Source of the DNA: a bacterium M00.F.Ca.ET.205.01.1.1
Lineage (GTDB): Bacteria > Pseudomonadota > Alphaproteobacteria > Rhizobiales > Rhizobiaceae
Direction of reading: 5' to 3'
NCBI GenBank assembly: GCA_004791255.1
Contig: SRUQ01000002.1
Span: forward strand, 1-64,000
Length of the DNA: 64,000 nucleotides
Below, in pieces: positions 24,990-33,912 of this stretch (position 1 is its first letter; the number at the start of each line of letters is the position of its first letter). The position numbers and the translations under genes were made by a program. The notes beneath the pieces were generated by a model. That model saw only the letters and a list, made by a program, of their open reading frames with translations. It made no database searches and was not told the origin of the DNA.

Positions 24990-25393
24990 CCCAACCGGAC
25001 TGCGCGGGCGGCCCCGACAATCAGCCCCCGCCGCACTGTCGGGGTCGCCACCTTACTTGATAAAATACCAGCAATGGTTGAATCAACAGTTACCTAACAT
25101 GCTTTCCAGTGCGTCTTCCCAGTCGTGAGACTTTGTCACATCCCGCGCGCCCTGGCGCCCAGCCGCATTCCATCGTTACCGGACATTGAAGGCGACCAAG
25201 GGACGGCACATCGAACTGGTTGGCGACGTCACCCATGTCGATGATGGCAAGGTCACGGTAAACCCTGGGGTCCCGGTCACGGTGAATGCTGACACCTCAG
25301 GCTGGTGACGAGCTATATCCCGCCCAAACGGAAGACGCCCTCGGTGGGAAGCTAGCGCCGGAACATTTTAGGGACATTGAATGTTCCACTCCT
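24990..25393. other. Intergenic stretch before the XRE gene
   Basis: About 400 bp with no convincing gene. A frame at 25186-25308 (TTG start, 40 residues) reads LKATKGRHIELVGDVTHVDDGKVTVNP and ends at TGA. Its codon use looks coding, so it may be a fragment of a lost gene. The region also overlaps the end of a frame from 24859, which I consider chance. Confidence 0.4.
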
Positions 25394-25687
25394 ATGGACA
25401 GCCGAGACCTACTCTCAGCAGAACAAGCCAGAGTCGCACGTGCCCTGTTGAAGTGGTCGCGAGTGCGACTTGCTGCCAAGGCGAATCTTAGCGAAGCGAC
25501 GATCGGCGAATTTGAAAAAGGAAAGAAACCGAGACCCCGCACCGTCGCTGCTATTCGCCGGGCTTTAGAGGCCGGGGGAATTGTCTTTGCCGATAAAGGG
25601 AGCCCATCACTAGCATACCCCGAAGGTCGGAATACCACCGACAATAGAGCCTGGCGCCACCGGCAGACAGAACGCCCCGCGCGGTAG
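25394..25687 (+). CDS. XRE-family helix-turn-helix protein
   Basis: A 97-residue protein with an XRE/Cro helix-turn-helix at about residues 8-60: LSAEQARVARALLKWSRVRLAAKANLSEATIGEFEKGKKPRPRTVAAIRRALEAGGI. The pattern (LLKWS, then LSEATIGEFEKG) is typical of single-domain rhizobial regulators. The frame opens further up at 25286, but ATG 25394 places the domain near the N-terminus. No toxin or methyltransferase partner is adjacent, so it is an orphan regulator, perhaps left from a mobile element. Confidence 0.75.
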   Translation: MDSRDLLSAEQARVARALLKWSRVRLAAKANLSEATIGEFEKGKKPRPRTVAAIRRALEAGGIVFADKGSPSLAYPEGRNTTDNRAWRHRQTERPAR

Positions 25688-25899
25688 CAAGGGTAATTTC
25701 TCCCAAAGCCCTTTAGCGGGCATGGCGCAGCTTCTCCTCGCCCTTCAGGGACTCCACCCGCCCCACCAGGCCGGTTTCAGCCAGTCGGCTTTCTGCTTTG
25801 CCAAGCCCTTCGGCGGTGGCGCACCGGGCAGCGGGAAGGTCTTTGTTCCGTAGAAAAGCCCGCCACCTGTCGGCAGCGGGCCTCATTTGACGGCTGGCC

Positions 25900-26394
25900 T
25901 CAGCGCCTAGCGATTAGCAAACAGAGCTGGCGCAGGTCGCGGTCATAGGTGCCTTCGCTGCTGAGCACATCGGCACAGCGCTTCTTCATGCGCGCCACCT
26001 TGCTGTCAGGCATCTGGGCCACGATACCAGGCAGACTCGGATTGCTCGGACTGCTGGGGTTCGAGAGAGTGCTCGGGTTGGTTCCGTCACCAATGCCCAC
26101 ACCGACACCGCCCGTGCCGCCTACAGACGCGCCGAGCCCGGCGCTGTTCGAGCCGCCTACATTGGCTCCGGCTCCGGCATTCACGGCGCCACTGCCACCA
26201 ACTGAAGCTCCAGCACCCGCGCTGCCTTCGCTGCCTCCGATTGAAGCACCTACGCCGGCGTCAACACCGCTGCTGCCTCCAATAGAGGCGCCAGCACCTG
26301 CGCCGATTCCATCGGCAGTCACCGGGAGCGACAATGATAAAATGAATGCGCTGCTAGCCAGAGCTCTGGCGAAGGTTTTCACGAATGACTTCAT
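25900..26394 (-). CDS. Secreted protein with Gly/Ala/Ser repeats
   Basis: A 164-residue protein with a signal peptide (MKSFVKTFARALASSAFILSLSLPVTA-D). It then has about five imperfect 12-16-residue repeats built on AG(A/V)GAS(I/V)GGS, a Ser/Pro/Asn linker (STLSNPSSPSNPSLP), and a charged C-terminal domain with two cysteines (KKRCADVLSSEGTYDRDLRQLCLLIARR). The two cysteines could form a disulfide. The ATG at 26394 has a GGAGAG ribosome site. Similar proteins occur in rhizobia as hypothetical proteins; a cell-envelope role is a guess. Confidence 0.7.
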   Translation of the reverse strand: MKSFVKTFARALASSAFILSLSLPVTADGIGAGAGASIGGSSGVDAGVGASIGGSEGSAGAGASVGGSGAVNAGAGANVGGSNSAGLGASVGGTGGVGVGIGDGTNPSTLSNPSSPSNPSLPGIVAQMPDSKVARMKKRCADVLSSEGTYDRDLRQLCLLIARR

Positions 26395-27130
26395 GATACT
26401 CTCCTGTTTGCGTCGCCTCACCAGCTAAATATTAGCTGTGCAGAATGTAACGCGCCGACCTGGCTGTCGGGTTTCTTAACAGAGTGATTTCATTGGTGAA
26501 ATGGCTTTCGGTTTGTCAAAATTTTCTATAAGACTTTAGCGAATACCGGGCTTCCCTGGCCTCGCACTCTGCCGCCTTCTGCGCTCGGAACAACTCATGG
26601 GCCCGCTAGAACGCCGCCGCTGCCATATGCGGGCTGGATTGCGCAAACGGCCCGACAGAGATTGCCGCTGGCATATTCGTCATACCTTACATTAGCAATT
26701 GCTTGTATTCTGTCAGGATCGGGATCATTATCCAGATCGCCGGGAGGAACTCCGGCATGGCCCGGCTGCCGATGGATCCCCCTAAGAAAACCCCACCATC
26801 AGCAGCCGGGCCGCCTGCCCTCAATGCAGCAACAGAGCGCCGACGACTGCTAGCGAGGCAATGAGAGCGACGAGCGGCATCTGATCGACCATTGAGTGAC
26901 CTCAATCGGACGATAGCTCGAACCCACTCCCGTTCCATCATACCGAGTCTCGCCTATGGCGCGATACTCCCGCTGGTTGCCGCACGCCACCAAGCGGCAT
27001 AGCGAACCGACAATTCTATGCTACAGCCCGAGACTGAATCGTCTCTGCTTTCCGTGAGGGAATTCCCATTAGCCGGGCCTCTCGTCGGAACAATGTTTGT
27101 CACAGCAGGATGAGATCCAGCGAGGCTGTC
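26395..27130. other. Long gap without a convincing gene
   Basis: About 735 bp between two genes. Short frames on both strands (for example 26662-26853 plus and 26687-26941 minus) lack good ribosome sites and family features. An AT-richer part around 26470-26540 holds a small inverted repeat (ATTTCA...TGAAAT), consistent with the promoter of the minus-strand repeat protein. Nothing else can be assigned. Confidence 0.5.
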
Positions 27131-27982
27131 ATGTCCAACCAAAACACTTCCGACAAGAACCCAACACCTGATCCGGCGGAAGAGAATGCGTTCTTTCCCT
27201 CAAGCTATTCGCTGAGCCAGTTCACGTCGCCCAAATCCAACCTGAGCGGCGCCGATTATCCGACCCCCTACCAGGGCGGAAAGAAGGTGCTGATGATCGG
27301 CGCGGATGAGCGATATCTGCTCACCGACAACGGCACCTTCTTCTCGACCGGCAACCATCCGCTGGAGACGCTGTTGCCGATGTATCATCTGGACAAGGCC
27401 GGTTTTGTCTTTGACGTGGCGACCGTGTCGGGCAATCCGGTCAAGTTCGAATATTGGGCGATGCCCAGCGAGGACGAGGCGGTGAAGGGTTTCTTCGCTG
27501 GATATCGCAACCGGTTCAAACAGCCGCTGAAGCTATCCGACGTGATCGAGCAAGGTCTCGACGACTATATCGCTGTCTTCATCCCGGGCGGCCACGGTGC
27601 CCTGATTGGCCTGCCCGAGAGCGGAGACGTGAAGGCCGTCCTGGAATGGGCGGCGGCGAAGGACAGGTTCGTCATCTCGCTCTGCCATGGGCCGGCGGCG
27701 TTTCTGGCCGTGGGCGACAGCGATATCTATCGCGGCTACAGGATCTGCGCCTTCCCCGACGCGATCGACGCCAAAACCCCTGATATCGGCTACATGCCAG
27801 GCCACCTGACCTGGAAGTTCGGCGAGAAGCTCAGGGCGCTTGGCTTCGATATCCTGAATGACGGCATTTCCGGCGCCGTGCATCAGGACCGGAAGCTGTT
27901 GACCGGCGACAGCCCGCTGGCCGGCAATGCGCTAGGCAAACTCGCGGCCGAGGCGCTGCTCAAGGAGGCAGCCGCCGGGTGA
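27131..27982 (+). CDS. hchA: Hsp31-type chaperone/glyoxalase III
   Basis: A 283-residue member of the DJ-1/PfpI superfamily, at the length of the HchA group. The nucleophile elbow is [14 protein letters not shown] with Cys185, and the family segments [41 protein letters not shown] and [15 protein letters not shown] are present. HchA proteins hold unfolded proteins and convert methylglyoxal to lactate. A few upstream codons are open, but ATG 27131 ([10 protein letters not shown]) matches the family start. No promoter feature was recognised. Confidence 0.92.
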   Translation: MSNQNTSDKNPTPDPAEENAFFPSSYSLSQFTSPKSNLSGADYPTPYQGGKKVLMIGADERYLLTDNGTFFSTGNHPLETLLPMYHLDKAGFVFDVATVSGNPVKFEYWAMPSEDEAVKGFFAGYRNRFKQPLKLSDVIEQGLDDYIAVFIPGGHGALIGLPESGDVKAVLEWAAAKDRFVISLCHGPAAFLAVGDSDIYRGYRICAFPDAIDAKTPDIGYMPGHLTWKFGEKLRALGFDILNDGISGAVHQDRKLLTGDSPLAGNALGKLAAEALLKEAAAG

Positions 27983-28026
27983 CCGAAACGGTTTCGGCAG
28001 CGTCTGAGGCAGGTTGAGGCGCAGGC

Positions 28027-30306
28027 CTAGTCGGAGGTCTCTTGCACGCGCATCGCAATCAAACCGACCCCAAGCGATCTCGGGTCGTCAGGCGATATGC
28101 TCGATGGCGGGGTGGAACCGCCCTCGGGCTTCAGTTCGATGGTCGTAAAACCTGACGGCGGCAAAAGTTGACTGGGAATGACGATGCGGTGCTCTTCCGG
28201 CTGCATCGGATGTGAAACACTCAGCGTGGCGACGAGGGTTTGATTGACGCGCACTTCGACGCGCGGAATTCGGCCCTCCTTGCCGGCAAACTGCAGAATC
28301 CGGAGGTCCAGGCCAAGGTTGCGGCCACTCAGGCCGCGATTGGGCAACAGGATGCGATGCGCCGCATCCGTGCCCCACCGCCCCCAAGGCTCGGGCGCTT
28401 GCCATCCCCGGTCCAGAAGCGGGTCAAGCTCATCGCCGGCGGCGGCGCTGAGCCATCGGTCGAGTGGCAACAGGGGTTGCGAACATCCAGCAGCCGGCAA
28501 GCTGTACAAACGGCGAACCGGGTCGTCACTGACCAATCGCGCGCCGAATGCGGTCAGGCGGCTATCCCATGCCGCGAGTTCGGCGGCATCGTAGCCACGG
28601 CGATCGATCAGCACCGCATCGAAATTGTAGCCTGATGACAGCTCGGCCAGGGCGCAGGGCCAGTTCGCGATCTTCACCAGGGCTTGCAGGCGCGACAGGC
28701 TTTCGCTTTCCCCCAGTGTGCCGTAACTCCAGTGACGGGAACTACCCGGAGCGCTGAAGATAAAGGGTAGGAAATGATTGTAAGGCTTGAAGCCACGGAT
28801 CGGAGGGGATTCGGGCCAAGCCGCTATCGGCAGTTGGAGAATACGCCGCAGCCCCCCGGAATCCGCTGCGGCTAAAGTCGCGCGAATGCTTGTCATCTCC
28901 GCGGCAAAAGCCGGCTGATTCCCCAAGGCGTGCTGTTGTCTTGCAAACAGCGCTTCGCTGCCGGTGCTGTTTACAAGTACACAAGCCACGAGGCCGACCG
29001 TAGCCGTCACGCGACCGCGCGAACGGCCGAGCCTGGATTGCAGCCAGAGCGCTACCCGCCGCCATAGACCGAGGAATATCAGCAGTGCCGCGAATGCAAA
29101 AAACGGCGCGATCCGGTTCTGCGCGCGAATTTCGGGAGCGATTACCAGATTGAAAATCAACCCCAGACCGAAGGGCGCGCAATAGATGATGCAAAAGACG
29201 AGATACGCGTTGAATGTCGGTGCCATGCCTTCGTAGTTCGGCCGGGCGCCGGGATAGCGCCCTCGCAACAGCAATGGACCAAACAGGACAGCCAGCAACG
29301 CGAAAGCCGACAAGACCGGGCCGGGCCAAGCGTCTATTCCCTCGGTCGTACCGCGGATGGCCATGTAATCACGCAGAGTATTCCCCGCGGCGCCGAATTG
29401 CTCCAGCCTGAGGATCACGTCGGAGATACGAAAGCCGTATAGGGGTTGCTCAAGTGCCATTCTTGCGGGGAAGCCGGAGTTGTCGGGTGCGACCGCCACA
29501 AAGAACACCAGGATCGGCACCAGCATGACCAACGTCAAACCGGCCGGAAGGGCCATGGCGGGCAGATAGCGCCAGTTTCGTTCCTGCACAGCCAAGGCGA
29601 GCCCGGCAAATCCCCAGGTGAGCAGGGAAAAAAAGCTGTAATAGATTCCTGAAGTGGCGATCACCACGCAGCATGCGAGTGTGACCGGGTCCTTCACGAT
29701 GGCGGTCAGCGACTGCTTGCGAACAGCCGTGACAAGGCGAGGCAGGATCAGGAACGCAAGCGGCGCCGCATAGTAGGCGGCCAGATAATCGTGCCCATGC
29801 GAACGCGTGGTGAAATAGGGAATGAAGGCAAAAGCGAAAGCGCCCGCGAGACACCACCACGGACGAACCTGAAAGCTGCGCAGGGCGCAGAACGCGGCTG
29901 CGAAGTTTGCCGCCACGATAACGACGAAATACAAATTGGCGCCGACGACGACGTCGCCGGTCAGCAACGTCGTCAGGAATTGCACGATGCGTTCGGTGAG
30001 GTCGGTGAACGGAAAGCCGAGCAAATCCAGTTGACCAGGAAACCCGACCGCGTCGGTTCGAAAAATATGCGGCCAATCGAGAAACAGCCTGCCTTGAAGC
30101 AACAGGAAGATGCGATCGCCCCACAGACTGGTCGGGACGTGGAACCTCATGAACGGGACGCCCGCCATGAGCCAGACAAGCAAAATTCCTAAACAGAGAA
30201 GAAGACCAGGCCGCCTTTCGAGATTGGCAAAGAATGCGCTACGGTATCGTATCATTGGGGAGAGCATCGCATGTGGATCACTACCATGAACGCTGTGGGC
30301 TGTCAT
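28027..30306 (-). CDS. Large polytopic membrane protein, GT-C-like
   Basis: A 759-residue protein. The first two thirds hold about 11-13 hydrophobic segments and the last third is a soluble, probably periplasmic, beta-rich domain (ending TTIELKPEGG...GVGLIAMRV). The early loop between the first two spans carries acidic residues (SLWGDRIFLLLQGRLFLDWPHIF), and RSHGHDYLAAYYAAPLAFLILP follows, as in GT-C glycosyltransferases that use lipid-linked donors. I cannot name the sugar. It is encoded divergently from the transketolase pair; its start codon overlaps the ATG of that gene (30304-30306 against 30305-30307). A later start (for example ATG at 30267 or 30255) is possible. Confidence 0.78.
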   Translation of the reverse strand: MTAHSVHGSDPHAMLSPMIRYRSAFFANLERRPGLLLCLGILLVWLMAGVPFMRFHVPTSLWGDRIFLLLQGRLFLDWPHIFRTDAVGFPGQLDLLGFPFTDLTERIVQFLTTLLTGDVVVGANLYFVVIVAANFAAAFCALRSFQVRPWWCLAGAFAFAFIPYFTTRSHGHDYLAAYYAAPLAFLILPRLVTAVRKQSLTAIVKDPVTLACCVVIATSGIYYSFFSLLTWGFAGLALAVQERNWRYLPAMALPAGLTLVMLVPILVFFVAVAPDNSGFPARMALEQPLYGFRISDVILRLEQFGAAGNTLRDYMAIRGTTEGIDAWPGPVLSAFALLAVLFGPLLLRGRYPGARPNYEGMAPTFNAYLVFCIIYCAPFGLGLIFNLVIAPEIRAQNRIAPFFAFAALLIFLGLWRRVALWLQSRLGRSRGRVTATVGLVACVLVNSTGSEALFARQQHALGNQPAFAAEMTSIRATLAAADSGGLRRILQLPIAAWPESPPIRGFKPYNHFLPFIFSAPGSSRHWSYGTLGESESLSRLQALVKIANWPCALAELSSGYNFDAVLIDRRGYDAAELAAWDSRLTAFGARLVSDDPVRRLYSLPAAGCSQPLLPLDRWLSAAAGDELDPLLDRGWQAPEPWGRWGTDAAHRILLPNRGLSGRNLGLDLRILQFAGKEGRIPRVEVRVNQTLVATLSVSHPMQPEEHRIVIPSQLLPPSGFTTIELKPEGGSTPPSSISPDDPRSLGVGLIAMRVQETSD

Positions 30307-31123
30307 GAAGCCTGATCAGCCGTTCGCTGATGGGCAAGTCCTGAGTTCGCGGGCGCTTCGCAAGCTGATCCTTGAGGAATCATATCGCGCCCATGTCGGA
30401 CATATCGGATCGGCGCTGTCCGTGGTGGATCTTCTCGCAGCCCTCTATGGCGGTGGAGCGATTCGACTGAAATCACCCGACGATCCGGATCGCGACCGCT
30501 TCGTGCTGGGAAAAGGGCACGCCGCCCTCGCGCTCTATGCTACGCTGTTCCTGCGCGGATGGCTTAGCCGCGCCGAACTGGCAAGCTATTGTGTCGACGA
30601 TTCCCGCCTGGGCGTGCATCCGACCCATCACCTCCCCGGCGTCGACTTTTCGACAGGTTCGCTCGGTCTTGGCCTGTCGATCGGCGCGGGATCGGCGCTC
30701 GCCGCACGCTTGCTCGACAAGGACCGCCGCACCTATGTCCTTCTGTCCGATGCCGAGTGCAATGAAGGGTCGACATGGGAGGCAGCGATGTTCGCCGGGC
30801 ATCATCGGCTCGCGAATTTGATCGTCGTCGTCGATGTCAACGGACAGCAGGCGCTCGGCCCGACCGCCGAGATCATAAATCAAAGCCGAATGCCTGAGCG
30901 CTGGACGAGTTGTGGCTGGACGGTCCGAGAGGTGGATGGGCATGTGCCCGCGGCGGTTCGCGAGGCGCTCCGCCCGCATCACGCAGAGCCGCTGGTGGTG
31001 CTGGCGCAGACTGTATTGGGGCGCGGCGTGAGTTTCATGGAGCGCCAGGTGCACTGGCATTACCTGCCGATGTCGGACGAGGAGTACGCGAAGGCTCTGG
31101 CCGAGAGCGAGGCGCTGCAGTGA
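30305..31123 (+). CDS. Transketolase, N-terminal (TPP-binding) subunit
   Basis: A 272-residue protein equal to the N-terminal third of transketolase. It has the opening helix (LRKLILEESYRAHVGHIGSALSVVDLLAALY), GKGHAALALYA, STGSLGLGLSIGAG, and the thiamine-diphosphate/Mg site LLSDAECNEGSTWEAAMFAGHH. With the next gene it makes a complete enzyme that moves a two-carbon ketol unit between sugars. Split transketolases are common in surface-glycan and secondary-metabolite clusters. The GTG start of the C-terminal subunit overlaps this stop by 4 bp, so the two are made together. Confidence 0.9.
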   Translation: MKPDQPFADGQVLSSRALRKLILEESYRAHVGHIGSALSVVDLLAALYGGGAIRLKSPDDPDRDRFVLGKGHAALALYATLFLRGWLSRAELASYCVDDSRLGVHPTHHLPGVDFSTGSLGLGLSIGAGSALAARLLDKDRRTYVLLSDAECNEGSTWEAAMFAGHHRLANLIVVVDVNGQQALGPTAEIINQSRMPERWTSCGWTVREVDGHVPAAVREALRPHHAEPLVVLAQTVLGRGVSFMERQVHWHYLPMSDEEYAKALAESEALQ

Positions 31124-32034
31124 GGCGCGAGTTCATCGCCAAGCTCTGCGAACTGGCCGCGCGCGATCCGCGCATAATGTTGCTGACCGCCGACCTCGGT
31201 TTCTCCGTGGTGGAACCCTTTACACAGGCGTATCCGGACAGGTTCGTCAATGTCGGTGTCGCCGAACAGAACATGATCGGCGTCGCGACGGGTTTGGCGG
31301 AAGCTGGATTTCTTCCGTTCTGCTATTCGATCGCAACCTTCGCGACGCTGCGCCCATACGAATTCATTCGCAACGGTCCGGTCGCGCACCAACTGCCGGT
31401 CCGCATTGTCGGCGTCGGCGGTGGCTTCGACTATGGCACCGGCGGCTCGACGCATCACAGCCTTGAGGACATCGCCGTGATGCGGGCGCTGCCTGGAATG
31501 ATGGTTCTTGCGCCGATCGATGGACCTCAGGCCGCGGCGGCGCTGGAGTCTTTGTGGTCAGTGCCTTCGCCGGTCTATTTCAGACTGGGCAAGGACAGTC
31601 CGCCTGTCGCGATTTCAGGCGGTCGATTTGAACTCGAGCGGGCCCAGATCATGTGTCGAGGCGCTGACGTGCTGCTCATTTCGACGGGTGCCCTGGTTGC
31701 AGAGACAATGTCGGCCGCAGGAGCGCTGGCAAACGCCGGCGTGCTCGCGACGGTGTTGTCCGTGCCTTGCCTTGCGCCTGCACCACTGGCAGATTTGCGG
31801 ACGTCGTTGGCGGATGCTCGCGCCGTCCTGACGATAGAGGCGCATCAGCAGGCAGGAGGTCTTGGTTCATTGGTCGCGGAGGTTCTCGCGGAAGCCGGAT
31901 TGGCAAGACCTTTCCGCCGCCTCACGGCAACTCAACCCGATGCAGGCCGCGGGGGCAGTGCCGCCTGGCTGCTGGAACGCAACGGATTGACGTCTGATCG
32001 AATTGCCGCTGCTGCTCAGACCCTGCTTTCATAG
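31120..32034 (+). CDS. Transketolase, C-terminal subunit
   Basis: A 304-residue protein made of the pyrimidine-binding and C-terminal domains of transketolase. VNVGVAEQNMIGVATGLAEAGFLPFCYSIATF holds the catalytic Glu that activates thiamine diphosphate, and GGFDYGTGGSTHHSLEDIAVMRALPGM is typical. The start is GTG 31120, overlapping the previous stop (GTGA); the frame also opens earlier at 30910, inside the N-subunit gene, and is rejected. Together the pair could build a C2-extended or branched sugar for the neighbouring glycan genes. Confidence 0.9.
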   Translation: MRREFIAKLCELAARDPRIMLLTADLGFSVVEPFTQAYPDRFVNVGVAEQNMIGVATGLAEAGFLPFCYSIATFATLRPYEFIRNGPVAHQLPVRIVGVGGGFDYGTGGSTHHSLEDIAVMRALPGMMVLAPIDGPQAAAALESLWSVPSPVYFRLGKDSPPVAISGGRFELERAQIMCRGADVLLISTGALVAETMSAAGALANAGVLATVLSVPCLAPAPLADLRTSLADARAVLTIEAHQQAGGLGSLVAEVLAEAGLARPFRRLTATQPDAGRGGSAAWLLERNGLTSDRIAAAAQTLLS

Positions 32035-32041
32035 ACCTGCC

Positions 32042-32716
32042 GTGAATCCGACAGTGTCGATCATTCTTCCCATTCACAACCAGGCCGACCATGTCGTCAC
32101 CGTGGTTGATGACTATTATGCGGCCCTGTGCGGCCTTTCCGTGCCTTGGGAGATTATCCTCGTCGACAATGGATCGCGTGACGAGAGCGCCACGGTCTGT
32201 GCGGAGTTGGCAACCCGCCATGCCAATGTGCGCGCGCTGCGCGCCCTCCGTGCGGGTTGGGGCCATGCCGTTAGGACCGGTCTGGCGGCCGCGCGGGGCG
32301 AGTTTCTTTGCTACACGAATTCGGCGCGCACCAGGGGCGATGATCTGCGGCGGGCGCTGGATGCCGGAATGAGCCGGCCGGACCAAGTCCTCAAGGCCGA
32401 GCGAAAGCCTGGCCGGGCGTGGCTTCGCGCTCTCGGCTCCGCGCTGTACAATCTTGAAGCGAGGCTGCTGTTCGGACTGCGCTTGCGCGATATCAACGGC
32501 ACGCCGAAATTGTTTCATCGCCGCTTCGAGGCGCTGCTGGACCTGCGGCGCGACGACGATCTGATCGACCTGGAATTCTGCATAGCCTGTCACCGCCACG
32601 GATATTCGATTGTCCCGTTCGGCGTGGCATCTGGCGATCGGCGCGGCGGTCGTTCGACAACCGGATGGCGGACGGCCATGAGGCTCTATCGCGGAGCGCT
32701 GGCAATGAGATTGTAG
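32042..32716 (+). CDS. Family 2 glycosyltransferase, small
   Basis: A 224-residue GT-A-type glycosyltransferase. It starts with GTG 32042 (VNPTVSIILPIHNQADHVVTVVDDY) and has the nucleotide-sugar fold (WEIILVDNGSRDESATVCAELA). The usual metal-binding Asp-x-Asp is not evident: the matching place reads CYTNSARTRGDD. The length is short and there is no membrane anchor, so it resembles dolichol-phosphate-mannose-synthase-like enzymes without a tail. It follows the transketolase gene by 7 bp and is followed almost at once by the TIGR03032 gene, so it belongs to the same operon. Confidence 0.83.
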   Translation: MNPTVSIILPIHNQADHVVTVVDDYYAALCGLSVPWEIILVDNGSRDESATVCAELATRHANVRALRALRAGWGHAVRTGLAAARGEFLCYTNSARTRGDDLRRALDAGMSRPDQVLKAERKPGRAWLRALGSALYNLEARLLFGLRLRDINGTPKLFHRRFEALLDLRRDDDLIDLEFCIACHRHGYSIVPFGVASGDRRGGRSTTGWRTAMRLYRGALAMRL

Positions 32717-32718
32717 AA

Positions 32719-33912
32719 TTGAGCGACGAGAACGACGCATCCTTCCTGGCAAGCCATCAGGCGTGGCGCGACCCGGCCGGCGTGGTGGCGCAATGGCAGG
32801 ACGCGGGCGCCGTCGACAGCAGCCTGCTCGAAGCCGATGTGACCGGGCCGTGGTGGCAAATTCTGGCCGAGGCCGGCGTCACCTTGCTGGTCAGCCGCGA
32901 ATACGAGCATCTTGTGCTGGCGCTCTCGATGGCCTCGGGATCGCCGGATGTGAGTTATTTGCGGCTGCCGCACCCGTCGGGCCTGGCCTTCGATCCAGCA
33001 CGCGGGGAAGTCCACGTCGCAAGCACGCGCAATCCGAATGTGTTGTACACGTTGCGGCCGGCGGACGGGCTTTTGCCACGCCGGGATCTTGGGTCGAAGG
33101 GCACTGCCGGCCGCGTGCTTATGCCTTCGAGTGCCCGGTTCCTGCCGGGCAGCACATATCTGCATGATCTGGCGATGATCGGCTCCCATCTTCATGGGTG
33201 CGCGGTCGGCGACAACGCCATTGTGGCATTCCCGGCGGGCGACGATAGCCAGCGGGTCTGGTGGCCGTCATGCATAGAGGGAGCCGCAGGCGCGGATTTC
33301 GGCCTGAATCATTTGCAACTCAATGGCATCGCGGCGGGAGCGAGCCTCGCTGAAAGCTACTTCACGGCGTCCAAGGACGACCTCGTCGGCGCCCGACCGG
33401 GTCAGATCGACTTCGCCGTGGAAGGGCGCGGCGTTGTTTTCAGCGGCGCGAGCCGATTGCCGGTAGTTCGTGGATTGACCCGCCCGCACTCGCCACGCTT
33501 TGTTGGCGGCGCCTTGTGGGTAGCCAACAGCGGATACGGCAGCATTGTGAGCTGCGCGAAGGACGGCGGCCCCGAGGTCGTCGCGCGCCTGCCGGGCTGG
33601 ACCAGGGGCCTGTGCGCGCTCGGCAACCTTGCCATTGTCGGCACCTCACGGATCATTCCGCGCTTTCGCACCTATGCGCCGGGGCTCGAACCGGACAAAT
33701 GTGTCTGCGGGCTGCACGCGGTCGACGTCGAAACCGGCCGCGTCATTGCCAGCCTGATCTGGCCGGCCGGCAACCAGATTTTCGCAATCGAGGCGGTCCC
33801 GTCGGGGATCATCGATCGCCTGCCATTTGACGGCATCGATCGACAGCCGGATGCCGAGCAAACGCTGTTCTATGCCTGGCGAACCGCTTCCAGGAATGTT
33901 GGAGGGAATTGA
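32719..33912 (+). CDS. TIGR03032-like (DUF4915) protein
   Basis: A protein of about 397 residues resembling the TIGR03032/DUF4915 family: a beta-propeller-like fold with repeated hydrophobic strands and signature pieces such as YLHDLAMIGSHLHGCAVGDNAIV, NHLQLNGIAAG, RPHSPRFVGGALWVANSGYGSI and ARLPGWTRGLCALGNLAIVGTSR. The biochemical role is unknown, but family members are often next to sulfotransferases, glycosyltransferases or TPR proteins. The start is uncertain: TTG 32719 follows the GT2 stop closely, while ATG 32665 would overlap it by 52 bp. Its stop overlaps the ATG of the sulfotransferase by 1 bp (TGATG). Confidence 0.82.
   Translation: MSDENDASFLASHQAWRDPAGVVAQWQDAGAVDSSLLEADVTGPWWQILAEAGVTLLVSREYEHLVLALSMASGSPDVSYLRLPHPSGLAFDPARGEVHVASTRNPNVLYTLRPADGLLPRRDLGSKGTAGRVLMPSSARFLPGSTYLHDLAMIGSHLHGCAVGDNAIVAFPAGDDSQRVWWPSCIEGAAGADFGLNHLQLNGIAAGASLAESYFTASKDDLVGARPGQIDFAVEGRGVVFSGASRLPVVRGLTRPHSPRFVGGALWVANSGYGSIVSCAKDGGPEVVARLPGWTRGLCALGNLAIVGTSRIIPRFRTYAPGLEPDKCVCGLHAVDVETGRVIASLIWPAGNQIFAIEAVPSGIIDRLPFDGIDRQPDAEQTLFYAWRTASRNVGGN

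Noticed and set aside
24859..25128. 89-codon plus frame spanning the 16-bp stem
   Set aside because: It reads through the hairpin, has no ribosome site and shows no family feature.
26662..26941. Short frames on both strands in the 26.4-27.1 kb gap
   Set aside because: No ribosome site or motif; overlapping frames on opposite strands suggest chance.
27983..27997. CCGAAAC-G-GTTTCGG palindrome just after the hchA stop
   Set aside because: Only 7-bp arms without a T-run; may be a weak transcription end but not strong enough to call.
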